Shown here: positions 6,979-16,126 of the stretch, piece by piece
Position numbering within the stretch: position 1 is the first letter of the stretch
Layout of the letters: every line of letters begins with the position of its first letter
Source of the DNA: Candidatus Zhuqueibacterota bacterium
GTDB lineage: Bacteria > BS750m-G25
Reading direction: 5' to 3'
Assembly: GCA_016783505.1 (NCBI GenBank)
Contig: JADHWK010000017.1
Coordinates: 1-43,607, forward strand
Length of the DNA stretch: 43,607 nucleotides
Notes under the pieces: model-generated
The model's database searches: none
Seen by the model: the letters and a program-made list of their open reading frames with translations, nothing else
What the model was told of the DNA's origin: nothing
Position numbers and translations under genes: made by a program

Positions 6979-9324
6979 TTACTTCTTCCTCGCATACATT
7001 CCCGAATAGTAATTAATACTGAACTGGATTTGCTCCAGGTCGTATTCATTGAAGGCCTCGGGAAATTTTTCCATGGAGAACATAAGCACCGTTAGCCCAT
7101 CCACCAGATAGGAGTCAGCAATCTTAACCTTGGCGATCCCCTTTTCGATCTCGTCTCGATACTCCTGTTCCTTTTTAAACCCCTCCCTGAAAAATAGCTC
7201 AATGCTGTTCAGCCGTTCCTGGCCTGCCCTGAGGAACAGCTCCTTCACCCTCCTTGTCTCGGGGTCAGGACAGTCCAGTTCGGTTACCTCGTTTAAGAAC
7301 TTCTGGAAATATTCCCCGGCCTCATAGACCTCGGGGCTGATCTCATAGGAGACCCTGGGCTTGGTGAAAAGAAAGCGGCGCTTGTAGATAACCTTGGTCT
7401 GGTTCATCCCCTCCACGAACAGGTCGTTCCCCTTGGCGTAGTCTGCTTCGGCGGCGAGGAAGGCGGCCATCAGCCCCAACGGACCGGTGCCCACCGCCAG
7501 GCCCTTGATCTTCTCGGGAAACTCCTCCTTGGCCAGTTCCCCCCGAATGTTCTTCAGGATACGCTCCGCCTTCTCTACCCAACCCGCTTCCGCCGGTTGG
7601 TTGCGGGCCACTTCCAGATATTTGTTCAACTGGGCGATGGCCCGCTCCTTATCATCCCCAGCGAAGGTGTAGATGAGAGCCAGGTTGTAATGGGAATCGG
7701 CGTCCCGGGGATCGAGGGCGATGGCCTTTTGATACTCCTCAGCGGCCTTTTCGGGCATCTTAAGTTGGCTGTAGATGTAGGCCAATGAAAAATGATAATA
7801 AGGGATCACCGGGTTAAGTTCTGCTGCTCGCTGATATTCAGCCATCGCCTCCTCGAGCCTCTTCTTCTGCGCGTAGGCATACCCCAGGGAAAAATGATAG
7901 TGGGGGCTCTCGGGGCTGAGGTCAATGGCCTGCTGAAATTCTGAGATAGCCTCGTCCAATTTTCCGCTCTTGCTGTAGACATCCGCAAGGGAATAGTGAT
8001 ACAGGGCCTCCCCAGGGGAGAGGGCCACCGCTTTTTGGTAGGCCGCTTCTGCCTCGTCCAATTTTCCCTGCTGCATACTAGCATAGCCCAGGTTAGCGTA
8101 GGCTTTTCCCAACTGAGCATAGCCTAAATAGTACTCCTCCACGCCCCGTTCCTGCCATAGGACAATGGCCTTTCGATACTCAGAGGCGGCTCTCCCGAAA
8201 TTGCTCAACTGGTAGTTGTAAATGTCCCCCAGGGTGAGATAGGCGTTGCCATCGGCCGGGTCTATTTCCGTCACCCTCCGATACTCAGCGATGGCCTCCT
8301 CCAGCCGACCCCTGCGGTGGTAAATGCTGCCCAGGTTACGGTGGGCGGCGGTCAGGTTGGGGTCAATCCGCAAAGCCTGTTTATATTCTTGGATCACCCT
8401 ATCAAATTGTTTTTTTCTAACGTAGGTCAAGGCTAAAGTGAAATGGAGCTCGGCGTCCGGCGGACCTATTTCAACGGCCCCCTCCAGCTCCTCAGCAGCC
8501 AGATCATCATCCCCCTTATAGAAATAAAGGAGACCCAGTCCGTAATGAACCGTATAATCCTCTCCGGCTGCGCCTAAGGCCTGTTGATAGAGATCAACGG
8601 CAGCCCGGTATAACCCCTCGTTAAAATAAAAACTCCCACCATACAGATCACCCCCGGGATGATAATATTCCCCCAGGGGAACGACCCGCTTCAGCTCTTC
8701 TAAAGCCCCGGCATACCTTCCCCTGATGGCATAGATCAGTGCCAGGTTCAGATGGGCGTCCTTATTCCCGGGATCGCTCCTCAGCACAGCCTGACATTCT
8801 TCAGCCGCCCGCTCGATCTGATCCCCTTCCCGGTACAAAGACAACAGATCGTTGAAGATGCCTGAGCTGAAGCCATGGGTTAATGCCGATTTGTAGACCC
8901 TCACCGCCTTTTCAATTTCACCCGTTTTTTGATAGATCCTCCCCAACTCCCGATATTGATCCGGGAATTCGGGGTTTAACTTTAACGCCATTTCCAGCTC
9001 ATCGGTAGCGCCGGTTAAATTCCCTTGTTTTAGGTAAAGTTTGCCCAGGTAATAATGGGCAGCATGGTAGTCCGGGTCCAGGGCCACCGCCTTCTGGAGG
9101 AACTCGACGGCCTGACCGGGATTGGAACCCTTCACCCTGTTCGCCTTCACCAGCCACCCGTAGGCTTCCTCCGAGGTCGTCCCCTGCTCATTCAGTCCCA
9201 TGATCCGGGGCCCTTGAGGCCCCTCATTCCCTGAAACAGTAAAGATAATTAAAAGCAAAAAGAAAACCGACAACAAGGCAAGGGATAAACTTACCTTTTT
9301 TGGGGGACTACTCAATGCTTTCAT
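6979..9324 (-). CDS. Large TPR-repeat protein, exported or membrane-anchored
   Basis: 781 residues. The N-terminus has a basic stretch followed by a hydrophobic helix (SLALLSVFFLLLIIF, about 13-27), so it is a signal anchor or signal peptide. Residues 50-600 are some 14-15 tetratricopeptide repeats with the usual W/L-G-Y-A-P spacing, e.g. AIAEYRRVTEIDPADGNAYL. The last 180 residues carry no TPRs and are rich in charged helices (KRRFLFTKPRVSYEISPEVYEAGEYF). It has a strong AAGGAGAG ribosome site and stands alone between lexA and the dinB unit. It is probably a periplasmic scaffold; no partner can be named. Confidence 0.85.
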   Translation of the reverse strand: MKALSSPPKKVSLSLALLSVFFLLLIIFTVSGNEGPQGPRIMGLNEQGTTSEEAYGWLVKANRVKGSNPGQAVEFLQKAVALDPDYHAAHYYLGKLYLKQGNLTGATDELEMALKLNPEFPDQYRELGRIYQKTGEIEKAVRVYKSALTHGFSSGIFNDLLSLYREGDQIERAAEECQAVLRSDPGNKDAHLNLALIYAIRGRYAGALEELKRVVPLGEYYHPGGDLYGGSFYFNEGLYRAAVDLYQQALGAAGEDYTVHYGLGLLYFYKGDDDLAAEELEGAVEIGPPDAELHFTLALTYVRKKQFDRVIQEYKQALRIDPNLTAAHRNLGSIYHRRGRLEEAIAEYRRVTEIDPADGNAYLTLGDIYNYQLSNFGRAASEYRKAIVLWQERGVEEYYLGYAQLGKAYANLGYASMQQGKLDEAEAAYQKAVALSPGEALYHYSLADVYSKSGKLDEAISEFQQAIDLSPESPHYHFSLGYAYAQKKRLEEAMAEYQRAAELNPVIPYYHFSLAYIYSQLKMPEKAAEEYQKAIALDPRDADSHYNLALIYTFAGDDKERAIAQLNKYLEVARNQPAEAGWVEKAERILKNIRGELAKEEFPEKIKGLAVGTGPLGLMAAFLAAEADYAKGNDLFVEGMNQTKVIYKRRFLFTKPRVSYEISPEVYEAGEYFQKFLNEVTELDCPDPETRRVKELFLRAGQERLNSIELFFREGFKKEQEYRDEIEKGIAKVKIADSYLVDGLTVLMFSMEKFPEAFNEYDLEQIQFSINYYSGMYARKK

Positions 9325-9579
9325 GGTTTCTCTCCTTATTAGTTACCCCAAAATCACCTTTTCAAAAAATTCGGCGGAGGTAATAATCTGGGTGCCTTAA
9401 CGGTGATTAAACAAACTGTTAACTTCACATATATAATTTAATCATTCAAAAACAGAATATCAAGGTTTTTTTTATCCCAATTTAGCCTGAAGGCTGGTGA
9501 CTTGCAATGGGCGACCGGGGAGTTTCAATTTGACCTCTCGGATATCTTGTTTTTTATTTTAGATTTGAAATTGGGGGGG
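9325..9579. other. Intergenic region upstream of the TPR gene
   Basis: 255 bp. On the minus strand TTGATA, a 17-bp spacer and TAAATT lie around 9424-9465 and could drive the TPR gene. Nothing else is recognised. Confidence 0.4.
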
Positions 9580-10191
9580 TTATAACTTCCTCAGCAGTCC
9601 CACCACCTTCCCGGCGATCCGGAAGCCGGGGGTGTCTCGTTCCACCACGATGGGCCCGTAGGCGGGATTGGCCGGTTGTAGCCTCACCCGGCCGTTTTCG
9701 GGATAGAAATACTTGACCGTGGCTTCGTCCCCGATGATGGCCACCACAATGTCTCCCTTATCAGCCGTATCCTGGAGCCGGGCGAAGACCACATCCCCAT
9801 CGAAGATACCAGCGTCCCTCATGCTATCCCCCTTGACCTTCAGGGCAAAGGTATCCCGGATTTTAAAATAGGTGCTGTCTACCCGAATGGTTCCCTCCAC
9901 ATGTTCAATGGCTAAAATGGGCTCCCCAGCCGCCACCCGACCGATGATGGGCACCTCCCCGTCATCCCTGAACACCCAATCCGAAAGTTCAATCCCCCGG
10001 GAAAGCTGACTTCGGCGTTTGATATAACCCTTCTTCTCTAAGGCCAGTAATACCTGCCGCACCCCGTTGGTTGACCGGATACCGAATTCCTCCCCGATCT
10101 CTCGGATGGTGGGGGGATAACCCCGCCCCTGGATTTCAGATTTAATAAAAGCCAAAATCCCAGCCTGTTTTTCCGTCAATTTCCTGCGCAT
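9580..10191 (-). CDS. lexA: SOS repressor LexA
   Basis: 203 residues, normal for LexA. The N-terminal winged helix (LTEKQAGILAFIKSEIQGRG and TIREIGEEFGIRSTNGV) binds operators. The self-cleavage site is Ala-Gly in VAAGEP (around residues 86-88), followed by the catalytic Ser in KGDSMRDAG (about 119) and Lys in ATVKYF (about 157), so RecA-stimulated autoproteolysis should be intact. The ribosome site AGGAGGTAAAG precedes the ATG. The operator TGAACAAATGTTCA is centred in its promoter spacer, so the gene represses itself. The same operator stands before the DUF6504-dinB unit. Confidence 0.97.
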   Translation of the reverse strand: MRRKLTEKQAGILAFIKSEIQGRGYPPTIREIGEEFGIRSTNGVRQVLLALEKKGYIKRRSQLSRGIELSDWVFRDDGEVPIIGRVAAGEPILAIEHVEGTIRVDSTYFKIRDTFALKVKGDSMRDAGIFDGDVVFARLQDTADKGDIVVAIIGDEATVKYFYPENGRVRLQPANPAYGPIVVERDTPGFRIAGKVVGLLRKL

Positions 10192-10279
10192 CTTTACCTC
10201 CTATGCGTAAAATGACCCGTTTAATTGGTTAAAATCTTGAATCATTATTGCCGAGAATCATCTATCCACTTACATCCAT

Positions 10280-10308
10280 AATATACTGAACAAATGTTCA
10301 AAAGTCAA
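10280..10308 (-). promoter_or_regulatory. lexA promoter with LexA operator filling the spacer
   Basis: On the minus strand -35 TTGACT (10308-10303), exactly 17 bp, then -10 TATATT (10285-10280). The operator TGAACATTTGTTCA in this direction occupies 10300-10287, that is, nearly the whole spacer, so bound LexA would block RNA polymerase directly. Confidence 0.8.
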
Positions 10309-10674
10309 GAGAAAAAATAAGAAACCTGGGGGGGTCAGTAAAAACCTCCCCACCTTTATGCCGTAATCCCGTAGAGCTCTTCGGACAAATTCATTCCGCC
10401 CCAGAAAAATCTTGTAGATTAGTTCTGGAGAACTGCATTTTCTGCTTGGATAAATGAATTCGTATGAGTATATTGATCCCTAAAAAACTACGAGGATCCA
10501 TGGCACCGGAAACCTATCGATCAGGCGTCCAACTGATTAGGAAAGACTTAAAGATTCCAAAGAGGTAACCGTCCTCAGAAGAAGGATGGTTTAGTTCTTC
10601 TTCGAGCACCAACAAAGACGCCCCACTAAAAATGGGGCGGTCTCACCCGACGAGGTCATTTTAGAACACAACTA

Positions 10675-10707
10675 AAAAACCCCTGGCCACCGCTGACCAG
10701 GGGTTTT
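10675..10707. terminator. Intrinsic terminator after the chemoreceptor-like gene
   Basis: CCCCTGG...CCAGGGG stem flanked by A-run and T-run on the two sides (AAAAAACCCCTGG / CCAGGGGTTTT), so it can work in either direction. It lies about 40 bp beyond the stop at 10744 on the minus strand. Confidence 0.8.
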
Positions 10708-10743
10708 GATCTGACTAAACATTTCTATCGTCCCCTTCATTCA

Positions 10744-12450
10744 TCAAGGAACCACTTCGGTCTTTTCTGGGGTCTCTTTTTCAACAGCCTCACCTTGTTC
10801 AACGCCTTCCTCAGCAATGGTTTCCCCCTCAGATACAGGTCGTTCCGGCCTGCCAGTTTGGAATCGGTCAAGCAGGTTTTTCAGGTTACCGGTCAATCTC
10901 TTCAAGTCCTCAGCGGCCCGGGTAATGCTTTGGGCCCCCTGGGATGTCTGATTGACGGCTAAAGATATCCCCTCCAATCCCTTGTTAACGGTCTCTTGGA
11001 TATCCTCAGGAAGCTGATTGTCCTGTTCGATGGCCCGGATGGTCTCGGTCAGTTTATCCACTTCGGTCCGCAATTCCTGGATTGCTCCCCCCATCTTCTT
11101 TGCCAGATCCGTCTCATTATTGACCTCCTCATTCCCCTCCGCCACCGACCCCTGGGTTCCCTTTATCTCCTCGTCAATCTCGTTTAGGACGACCACCAGG
11201 TCTTTGGATACGTTCCCGACCCGTTCAGTCATCTTTTTGATCTCGTCGGTAACCACCACGAACCCCCCACCCCGCTCGCCGATGCGGGCCGCTTCAACGG
11301 CCGCAGTCAGGGCCAGTTGGTTAGCCTGAATAATGATGTCATTAATACTGTCAATAGCGGCATGGATCTTCTCAGCGTTGCGGTTGAAATTCTCCGACAT
11401 CTGGCTGAACACCCCGAACAGATGGACAAGATGGTCAATACCCCGGGACAACTGGGCGGCCAACAGATCCCCCCGTTCGCCGATCTCGCCCGCCCGGCGG
11501 GCAGTAACGCTGGCACTGGCCGCCCGCTGCTGGGTCTGGTTGATGGTCTCAGAAAGGTTTTCCACCTGATCAGCCACCTGCCTGGCCTGAGTATTCTGCT
11601 CTTCATAACCCGAGACCAGTCGGGAGCTTTCTACCGCCAGATTATCGGCTGTCTGAATGACCATCTCCGAGGAGCCGCCCATCTGGGAAATCACATTCTT
11701 TAGATTCACAGAAACGTCGCTTAACGCCTGAACCAGGGGAGCCAACGCCTCCCCCTGTCCCGGAGGAAACTCCACCGTTAAATCACCACCCTTCAGCGCA
11801 TTCAGCCTCTCTAAGATTCCCGGAAGTTCCTCCTCCAGAACCCCTTTTAGCTCCTGAACATCCTTCTCAGAAGCTTCATACTCCTTTAATTTGGTCTCCA
11901 ATTCTTCCACGGTACCCCGAAGCTCCTCCGAAATCCGACCCTTCTCTTCCATCTCTTTCTGGAGGGTCTCCTTCTCGGTTAACGCTTCATCCCTGGTTTT
12001 TACCGCCTCCGTCAGGGCATCCTTGGCCGATTTTTGCTGATCCTTGATCTCGTCCATTTCCCGGCGAATACTCACGACCATCTGGTTAAAGGTCGCCTCC
12101 AAGTCGCCGATCTCATCCCCGGAAACCACCCCCAGTTCGGCGCCCATATCCCCACTGGCCACCCGCTCCCCCGCCCTCTTCAATTCAACCAAGGGCGCAC
12201 CGATCTTCTTAGCCACCATCATCAAGGCTACGAAGAGAAAGACAACCCCCAATCCCACCAAGACACCTTGAAAAACTACCTCGATCCCGGCGGACACAGA
12301 AAAGCCGATCAGCCCGGAAATTACTATAATAGGTAGAAATAAAGCCAATACTTTAATGGTTATCTTCCGCTTAAAAAGCATCCACAACAGACCGGAGATA
12401 ACCAACGTCCCCAGGATCACCCCCCCCGACATAAGTAAAGATTTCATCAC
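10744..12450 (-). CDS. Methyl-accepting chemotaxis-like protein without periplasmic sensor
   Basis: 568 residues. Three hydrophobic segments occupy about 1-82, with only short loops, so there is no periplasmic ligand domain. A HAMP-like segment follows (VELKRAGERVASGDMGAELG), then a long Glu/Lys coiled coil (about 130-210), then an MCP signalling domain with the hairpin tip QANQLALTAAVEAARIGERG. The usual tip reads GFAVVADEVRKLAE; here it is GFVVVTDEIKKMTE. The acidic tail ends KTEVVP. It has its own promoter and terminator, and no che gene is nearby. It may respond to membrane or cytoplasmic state, or act as a non-chemotactic scaffold. Confidence 0.85.
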   Translation of the reverse strand: MMKSLLMSGGVILGTLVISGLLWMLFKRKITIKVLALFLPIIVISGLIGFSVSAGIEVVFQGVLVGLGVVFLFVALMMVAKKIGAPLVELKRAGERVASGDMGAELGVVSGDEIGDLEATFNQMVVSIRREMDEIKDQQKSAKDALTEAVKTRDEALTEKETLQKEMEEKGRISEELRGTVEELETKLKEYEASEKDVQELKGVLEEELPGILERLNALKGGDLTVEFPPGQGEALAPLVQALSDVSVNLKNVISQMGGSSEMVIQTADNLAVESSRLVSGYEEQNTQARQVADQVENLSETINQTQQRAASASVTARRAGEIGERGDLLAAQLSRGIDHLVHLFGVFSQMSENFNRNAEKIHAAIDSINDIIIQANQLALTAAVEAARIGERGGGFVVVTDEIKKMTERVGNVSKDLVVVLNEIDEEIKGTQGSVAEGNEEVNNETDLAKKMGGAIQELRTEVDKLTETIRAIEQDNQLPEDIQETVNKGLEGISLAVNQTSQGAQSITRAAEDLKRLTGNLKNLLDRFQTGRPERPVSEGETIAEEGVEQGEAVEKETPEKTEVVP

Positions 12451-12564
12451 CGATAATCCCCCTTTCTAATAGAAAATTTGTTTTGTAGCTTAATATAAAT
12501 AAACATTACATAAAAGTCAAGAAATTTCTTAAAAACAATCCATTAAAAACAATATATAATTAAT
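12451..12564. other. Intergenic region between gcvPB and the chemoreceptor-like gene
   Basis: 114 bp, AT-rich, holding the promoter of the chemoreceptor-like gene at 12492-12520. No strong terminator of the gcv unit is seen. Confidence 0.45.
12492..12520 (-). promoter_or_regulatory. Sigma70-type promoter of the chemoreceptor-like gene
   Basis: On the minus strand -35 TTGACT (12520-12515), a 17-bp spacer and -10 TATATT (12497-12492), 42 bp before the ATG. The hexamers are identical to those of the lexA promoter but without the operator. Confidence 0.65.
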
Positions 12565-14067
12565 TTATTCTAAATACGACACGTTTAGCCAACGCGCCGC
12601 CCTGACTTCATCCAATCTTTTCATCGGGGTAGTATGGGGGGCGTTATGCACCACCTCGGGGCGTCTTTCGGCCTCCCCGGCAATCTGCTCCATGGCTTGG
12701 ATAAAATGATCCAACGATTCTTTACCCTCGGTTTCAGTGGGCTCAATCATCAGGGCTTCGGGGACGATGAGGGGAAAATATACCGTGGGGGCATGAACAT
12801 CAAAATCTAAGAGGCGCTTGGCCACATCCAAAGCCTTCACCCCCATTTCCTTCTGTTTCACCGCTGAAAGCACAAATTCGTGCATGCAGGGTCCTGGATA
12901 GGGTAGATGGTAACAGGACTTAAGTTTTTCCATCACATAGTTAGCGTTGATGAGGGCATTTTCGGCCACCCTTTTTAGTCCCTTACCCCCTAACATTTTG
13001 ATGTAAACATAAGCCTTGACCAACACCCCAAAGTTGCCGAAAAAGCTGTGCATGCGACCGATGGAGTTTGGAAGTTCATAATCTAGATAATACCGGGATG
13101 CAGGACTTCTATTCATTTCTTCCGAAATTCCTGGCCTGGCGGGCTTGGATCTGGGCTCTAAAGTTCGCTGCTTTATGAGGGGAACCGGTAAGAATTCCGC
13201 CAGATGTTCCTTTACCCCAACGGGACCGCTTCCCGGTCCCCCACCGCCGTGGGGGGTTGAAAAAGTCTTGTGGAGGTTAAAGTGTACCACGTCGAACCCC
13301 ATATCCCCGGGTCGGACGATACCCATCAGGGCGTTGAGATTGGCCCCATCCATGTAAAGCAAGGCCCCGGCGTCGTGGACAACCCGGGCCACTTCCAGTA
13401 TCTGGGTCTCAAATAAGCCCAGGGTGTTCGGATTGGTGATCATAAAAGCGGCCACATCCTCGTCCATAACGCCCCTTAGGGCATCGAGGTCCACCAAACC
13501 CTGAGGGTTGGACTTTATCTCTACCCCCTCATAGCCGGCAAGATGGATGCTGGCCGGGTTGGTGCCGTGGGCCGAATCAGTAATGATAACCTTCCTTCTC
13601 GGATTTCCCCTCAATTTATGATAAGCCCGCATGACGAGAAGACCGGTCAGCTCCCCGTGGGCGCCGGCGGCCGGCTGCAGGGTTACCCTGTCCATGCCTC
13701 CGATTTCACAGAGATCCCGCCCCAGTTCATCCATCAAACGCAACGCCCCTTGAACGGTTTCCTCGTCCTGAAAAGGATGGATGTGGGTGAAGCAGAACCA
13801 TGAGGCGATTTCCTCATTGACCTTGGGATTATACTTCATCGTGCAGGAACCCAGGGGGTAAAAACCCTTATCCACGTGGTGATTCATTGAGGAAAGGTTT
13901 ATAAAATGCCGGATGACCTCGGGTTCTGATACTTCTAGTAGCCCTAAGTCCTTATTCCGCAGGAAATGCGCTGGGATAAGTCCATCCCTCTCCGGAATGT
14001 CCAAAGGGGGAAGCGAATAGCCCTTTTTCCCTTTTTTGCTGATCTCAAAGATTAATTTTTCAGGCAT
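12565..14067 (-). CDS. gcvPB: Glycine decarboxylase P-protein subunit 2
   Basis: 500 residues, the usual size of the C-terminal half of the split P-protein. With GcvPA it forms the PLP enzyme that decarboxylates glycine and passes the aminomethyl group to the lipoyl arm of GcvH. The PLP lysine is in [20 protein letters not shown] (about residue 270); [11 protein letters not shown] and the C-terminal [13 protein letters not shown] region are also typical. Its partner gcvPA lies upstream on the same strand, but a toxin-antitoxin pair separates them, which is unusual. No gcvT is in the window. Confidence 0.95.
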   Translation of the reverse strand: MPEKLIFEISKKGKKGYSLPPLDIPERDGLIPAHFLRNKDLGLLEVSEPEVIRHFINLSSMNHHVDKGFYPLGSCTMKYNPKVNEEIASWFCFTHIHPFQDEETVQGALRLMDELGRDLCEIGGMDRVTLQPAAGAHGELTGLLVMRAYHKLRGNPRRKVIITDSAHGTNPASIHLAGYEGVEIKSNPQGLVDLDALRGVMDEDVAAFMITNPNTLGLFETQILEVARVVHDAGALLYMDGANLNALMGIVRPGDMGFDVVHFNLHKTFSTPHGGGGPGSGPVGVKEHLAEFLPVPLIKQRTLEPRSKPARPGISEEMNRSPASRYYLDYELPNSIGRMHSFFGNFGVLVKAYVYIKMLGGKGLKRVAENALINANYVMEKLKSCYHLPYPGPCMHEFVLSAVKQKEMGVKALDVAKRLLDFDVHAPTVYFPLIVPEALMIEPTETEGKESLDHFIQAMEQIAGEAERRPEVVHNAPHTTPMKRLDEVRAARWLNVSYLE

Positions 14068-14116
14068 CGGGACCTTACTAAATATCTCAAAATTTTTATG
14101 GCAATATCAGCTTAAT

Positions 14117-14422
14117 TCAGGCTTTCACCAGTTCCCAGAACTTTTTGGGCTTAAGGATTTTAACGCCCAGAAATTCCCCCAATCCAAGCAGATGTTTATC
14201 ACCAGTAACGAGGATCTAACCTATAAATTCTGATTTATCAACATGGGTGAATTTGAATTTGGGATATTCTATAACCTTTTTAATTTCTTGCAGAATCTTC
14301 GGGGTTATATAAATTTCAATTTCACTCTGCAAACATTTCAGGAATATTTTATGGGGAACACCCCGCCAACCCAGAGCAGAGATTAAAACATTCGTATCCA
14401 AGACTACCTTCTTCTTGCCCAT
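14117..14422 (-). pseudogene. PIN-domain toxin (VapC/COG1569-like), internally deleted and stopped
   Basis: The frame starts MGKKKVVLDTNVLISALGWR, the classical first PIN acidic motif, and reaches KFKFTHVDKSEFIG before a TAG at 14216. Continuing in the same frame after the TAG gives ILVTGDKHLLGLGEFLGVK and the KILKPKKFWEL end, which is the C-terminus of this PIN family with the D of TGDKHLL. Full members are about 135-140 residues, so roughly 38 residues with further catalytic acids are missing at the TAG. The toxin is almost certainly dead. It overlaps the antitoxin gene by 19 bp, as in intact pairs. Confidence 0.75.
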
Positions 14423-14661
14423 TTTATAGCCTTATCAACATCCTTAGGGGTAATACCCTCATTTTTAAATTTCCTCCTTACTTTTTCAGAAAGGCTTCTA
14501 AATCTCTCATCAAGCGACGGCTTTCTAATTTTTCTTATTATTATGAAATCACCCCCACTAGAAACCAACAGATTGTCGTTTGGTTTCAAATGTAAATTTT
14601 CTTTTATCTCTTGAGGAAGCTCAAATTCCTTTTGGCTGTCAATAGTTAATATCCTTTCCAT
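14404..14661 (-). CDS. AbrB/MazE-type antitoxin of the PIN pair
   Basis: 85 residues from the ATG at 14661. A longer frame opens at 14673, but GGAGG lies five bases before the inner ATG and decides the start. The N-terminal half (ILTIDSQKEFELPQEIKENL, then KPNDNLLVS) is a swapped-hairpin AbrB-like DNA-binding fold; the C-terminal half is a basic helix (RFRSLSEKVRRKF) that would wrap the toxin. It should repress its own promoter together with the PIN protein. It sits between gcvPA (81 bp away) and gcvPB. It looks intact although its toxin is broken. Confidence 0.75.
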   Translation of the reverse strand: MERILTIDSQKEFELPQEIKENLHLKPNDNLLVSSGGDFIIIRKIRKPSLDERFRSLSEKVRRKFKNEGITPKDVDKAIKWARRR

Positions 14662-14754
14662 AACAACCTCCATAAAATTAAACCATCTAGAAAATTTAAT
14701 CAGAAATTTAAATCATGGAGAATCCTTAGAATACATTCAATACTTCACCTATCT

Positions 14755-16098
14755 CTATCCGTAAGAATTCCTGAGTGCTTTCACAAATCGATCCATTTCG
14801 TCTTTGGTCCTCTTCTCAGTAACCGCTACCAAAAGGCAATCGTTCAACCCATAATCAAAGCGACCGAGGTCAATGCCGGCAAATATCTCTTTCCCCCTCA
14901 ACTGACGGATCAAATCTCCAGGGGAAAGGGGAACTTGGAGGACGAATTCTTTGAAAAAAGGTCTGGGGATTCTGAGTTTGAACCCCTTTAATTGGGCAAT
15001 CTCTTCTGCCAAATAATGGCTTTTTTGAAGACAAAGTTGGGCCACCCCCCTTATGCCCTCTTTTCCCATTAAGGACAGATAGACAGCAGCCGCCAAGGCG
15101 TTTAGGGCCTGGTTGGAGCAGATATTCGACGTCGCTCTTCCCCTACGGATATGTTGCTCCCGGGTCTGGAGGGTCATTACAAACCCCGGTTTCCCCTCCC
15201 TGTCCTGTGTGGCCCCGACGATGCGCCCCGGAAGGCGGCGGATCAGGCTTTCCTTAACAGCAAAGATGCCCAGGTAGGGCCCCCCGTAGGAGAGGGAATT
15301 TCCCAGACCCTGCCCTTCTGCAGTCACCACATCAGCCCCGTAGTCCCCGGGCGGCTTGAGAAGGCCCAATGAAATAGGGTCAACGGAAACCACATAAAGC
15401 GCCCCCGACCGATGGACGACCTTTTCAAGCTCCTCCACTTCTTCCAAACATCCCAAAAAATTGGGATGTTGCACCAGGACGGCAGCAGTCTGGTCATCTA
15501 CCGTTTCCCCTAACCGATCTTCATCGGTAGCACCCTCCTTCAGGTCTACCTCAACTAAGCTCAGTCCCAAACCCTGAAGACTGGTGCGGAGAACGGATCG
15601 GTAATGGGGATGGATCCCTTTAGAGATCACCACTTTCCGGCGACCGGTGTGGTGATAGGCCAGAAAGGCCGCCTCCGCCAGCGCCGTTGCCCCGTCATAA
15701 AGCGAGGCATTGGCCGCATCCATACCCATAAGGCGGCAGATTAAGCTCTGGTATTCGTAGATCGCCTGCAGGGTGCCCTGGCTGACCTCGGCCTGGTAGG
15801 GGGTATAGGCGGTGTAGAATTCAGGCCTGGAGGTTACAGCCCGCACCGCCGCCGGGATGAAATGATCGTAAGCACCCCCACCTAGAAAGGAGACAAATTC
15901 ATTAACGGTTTCGTTCAAACCGCTGATTTTAGCCAGGGATCTTGTTATTTCAACTTCGGATAATCCCCCTTTTATGTCCAGCTCCCGATTTAAACGGACA
16001 CTTTTGGGAATGGGAACCAGCAGATCCTCAAAACCTTGGACGCCGATCTCAGTCAACATATCCGCCCGATCCCGATCCGTATTGACGATAAAGGGCAT
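14755..16098 (-). CDS. gcvPA: Glycine decarboxylase P-protein subunit 1
   Basis: 447 residues, normal for the N-terminal half of the split P-protein. The opening FIVNTDRDRADMLTEIGVQG, the FLGGGAYDHFIPAAV block and TAYTPYQAEVSQGTLQAIYE are family signatures. It pairs with GcvPB, which carries the PLP lysine. It follows gcvH by 28 bp with an AAAGG ribosome site, consistent with one transcript. Downstream of it the operon is interrupted by the AbrB/PIN pair before gcvPB. Confidence 0.95.
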   Translation of the reverse strand: MPFIVNTDRDRADMLTEIGVQGFEDLLVPIPKSVRLNRELDIKGGLSEVEITRSLAKISGLNETVNEFVSFLGGGAYDHFIPAAVRAVTSRPEFYTAYTPYQAEVSQGTLQAIYEYQSLICRLMGMDAANASLYDGATALAEAAFLAYHHTGRRKVVISKGIHPHYRSVLRTSLQGLGLSLVEVDLKEGATDEDRLGETVDDQTAAVLVQHPNFLGCLEEVEELEKVVHRSGALYVVSVDPISLGLLKPPGDYGADVVTAEGQGLGNSLSYGGPYLGIFAVKESLIRRLPGRIVGATQDREGKPGFVMTLQTREQHIRRGRATSNICSNQALNALAAAVYLSLMGKEGIRGVAQLCLQKSHYLAEEIAQLKGFKLRIPRPFFKEFVLQVPLSPGDLIRQLRGKEIFAGIDLGRFDYGLNDCLLVAVTEKRTKDEMDRFVKALRNSYG

Positions 16099-16126
16099 AA
16101 ATACCTTTGATAATCAATATTCCATT

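Larger units (their letters stand above)
10192..10743. other. Intergenic region between lexA and the chemoreceptor-like gene
   Basis: 552 bp. Besides the lexA promoter and the terminator of the chemoreceptor-like gene it holds several short hairpins: a 9-bp G-rich stem at 10327-10352, AGTTCT-GG-AGAACT near 10422-10435, and GCCCCA/TGGGGC at 10620-10638. The word at 10520-10538 recurs with two mismatches at 29302-29320. No coding frame or recognised structured RNA was found. Confidence 0.45.

Noticed and set aside
10321-10640. Structured RNA or riboswitch between lexA and the chemoreceptor-like gene
   Set aside because: There are several small hairpins, but they match no riboswitch consensus I know, and the terminator nearby belongs to the minus-strand gene.
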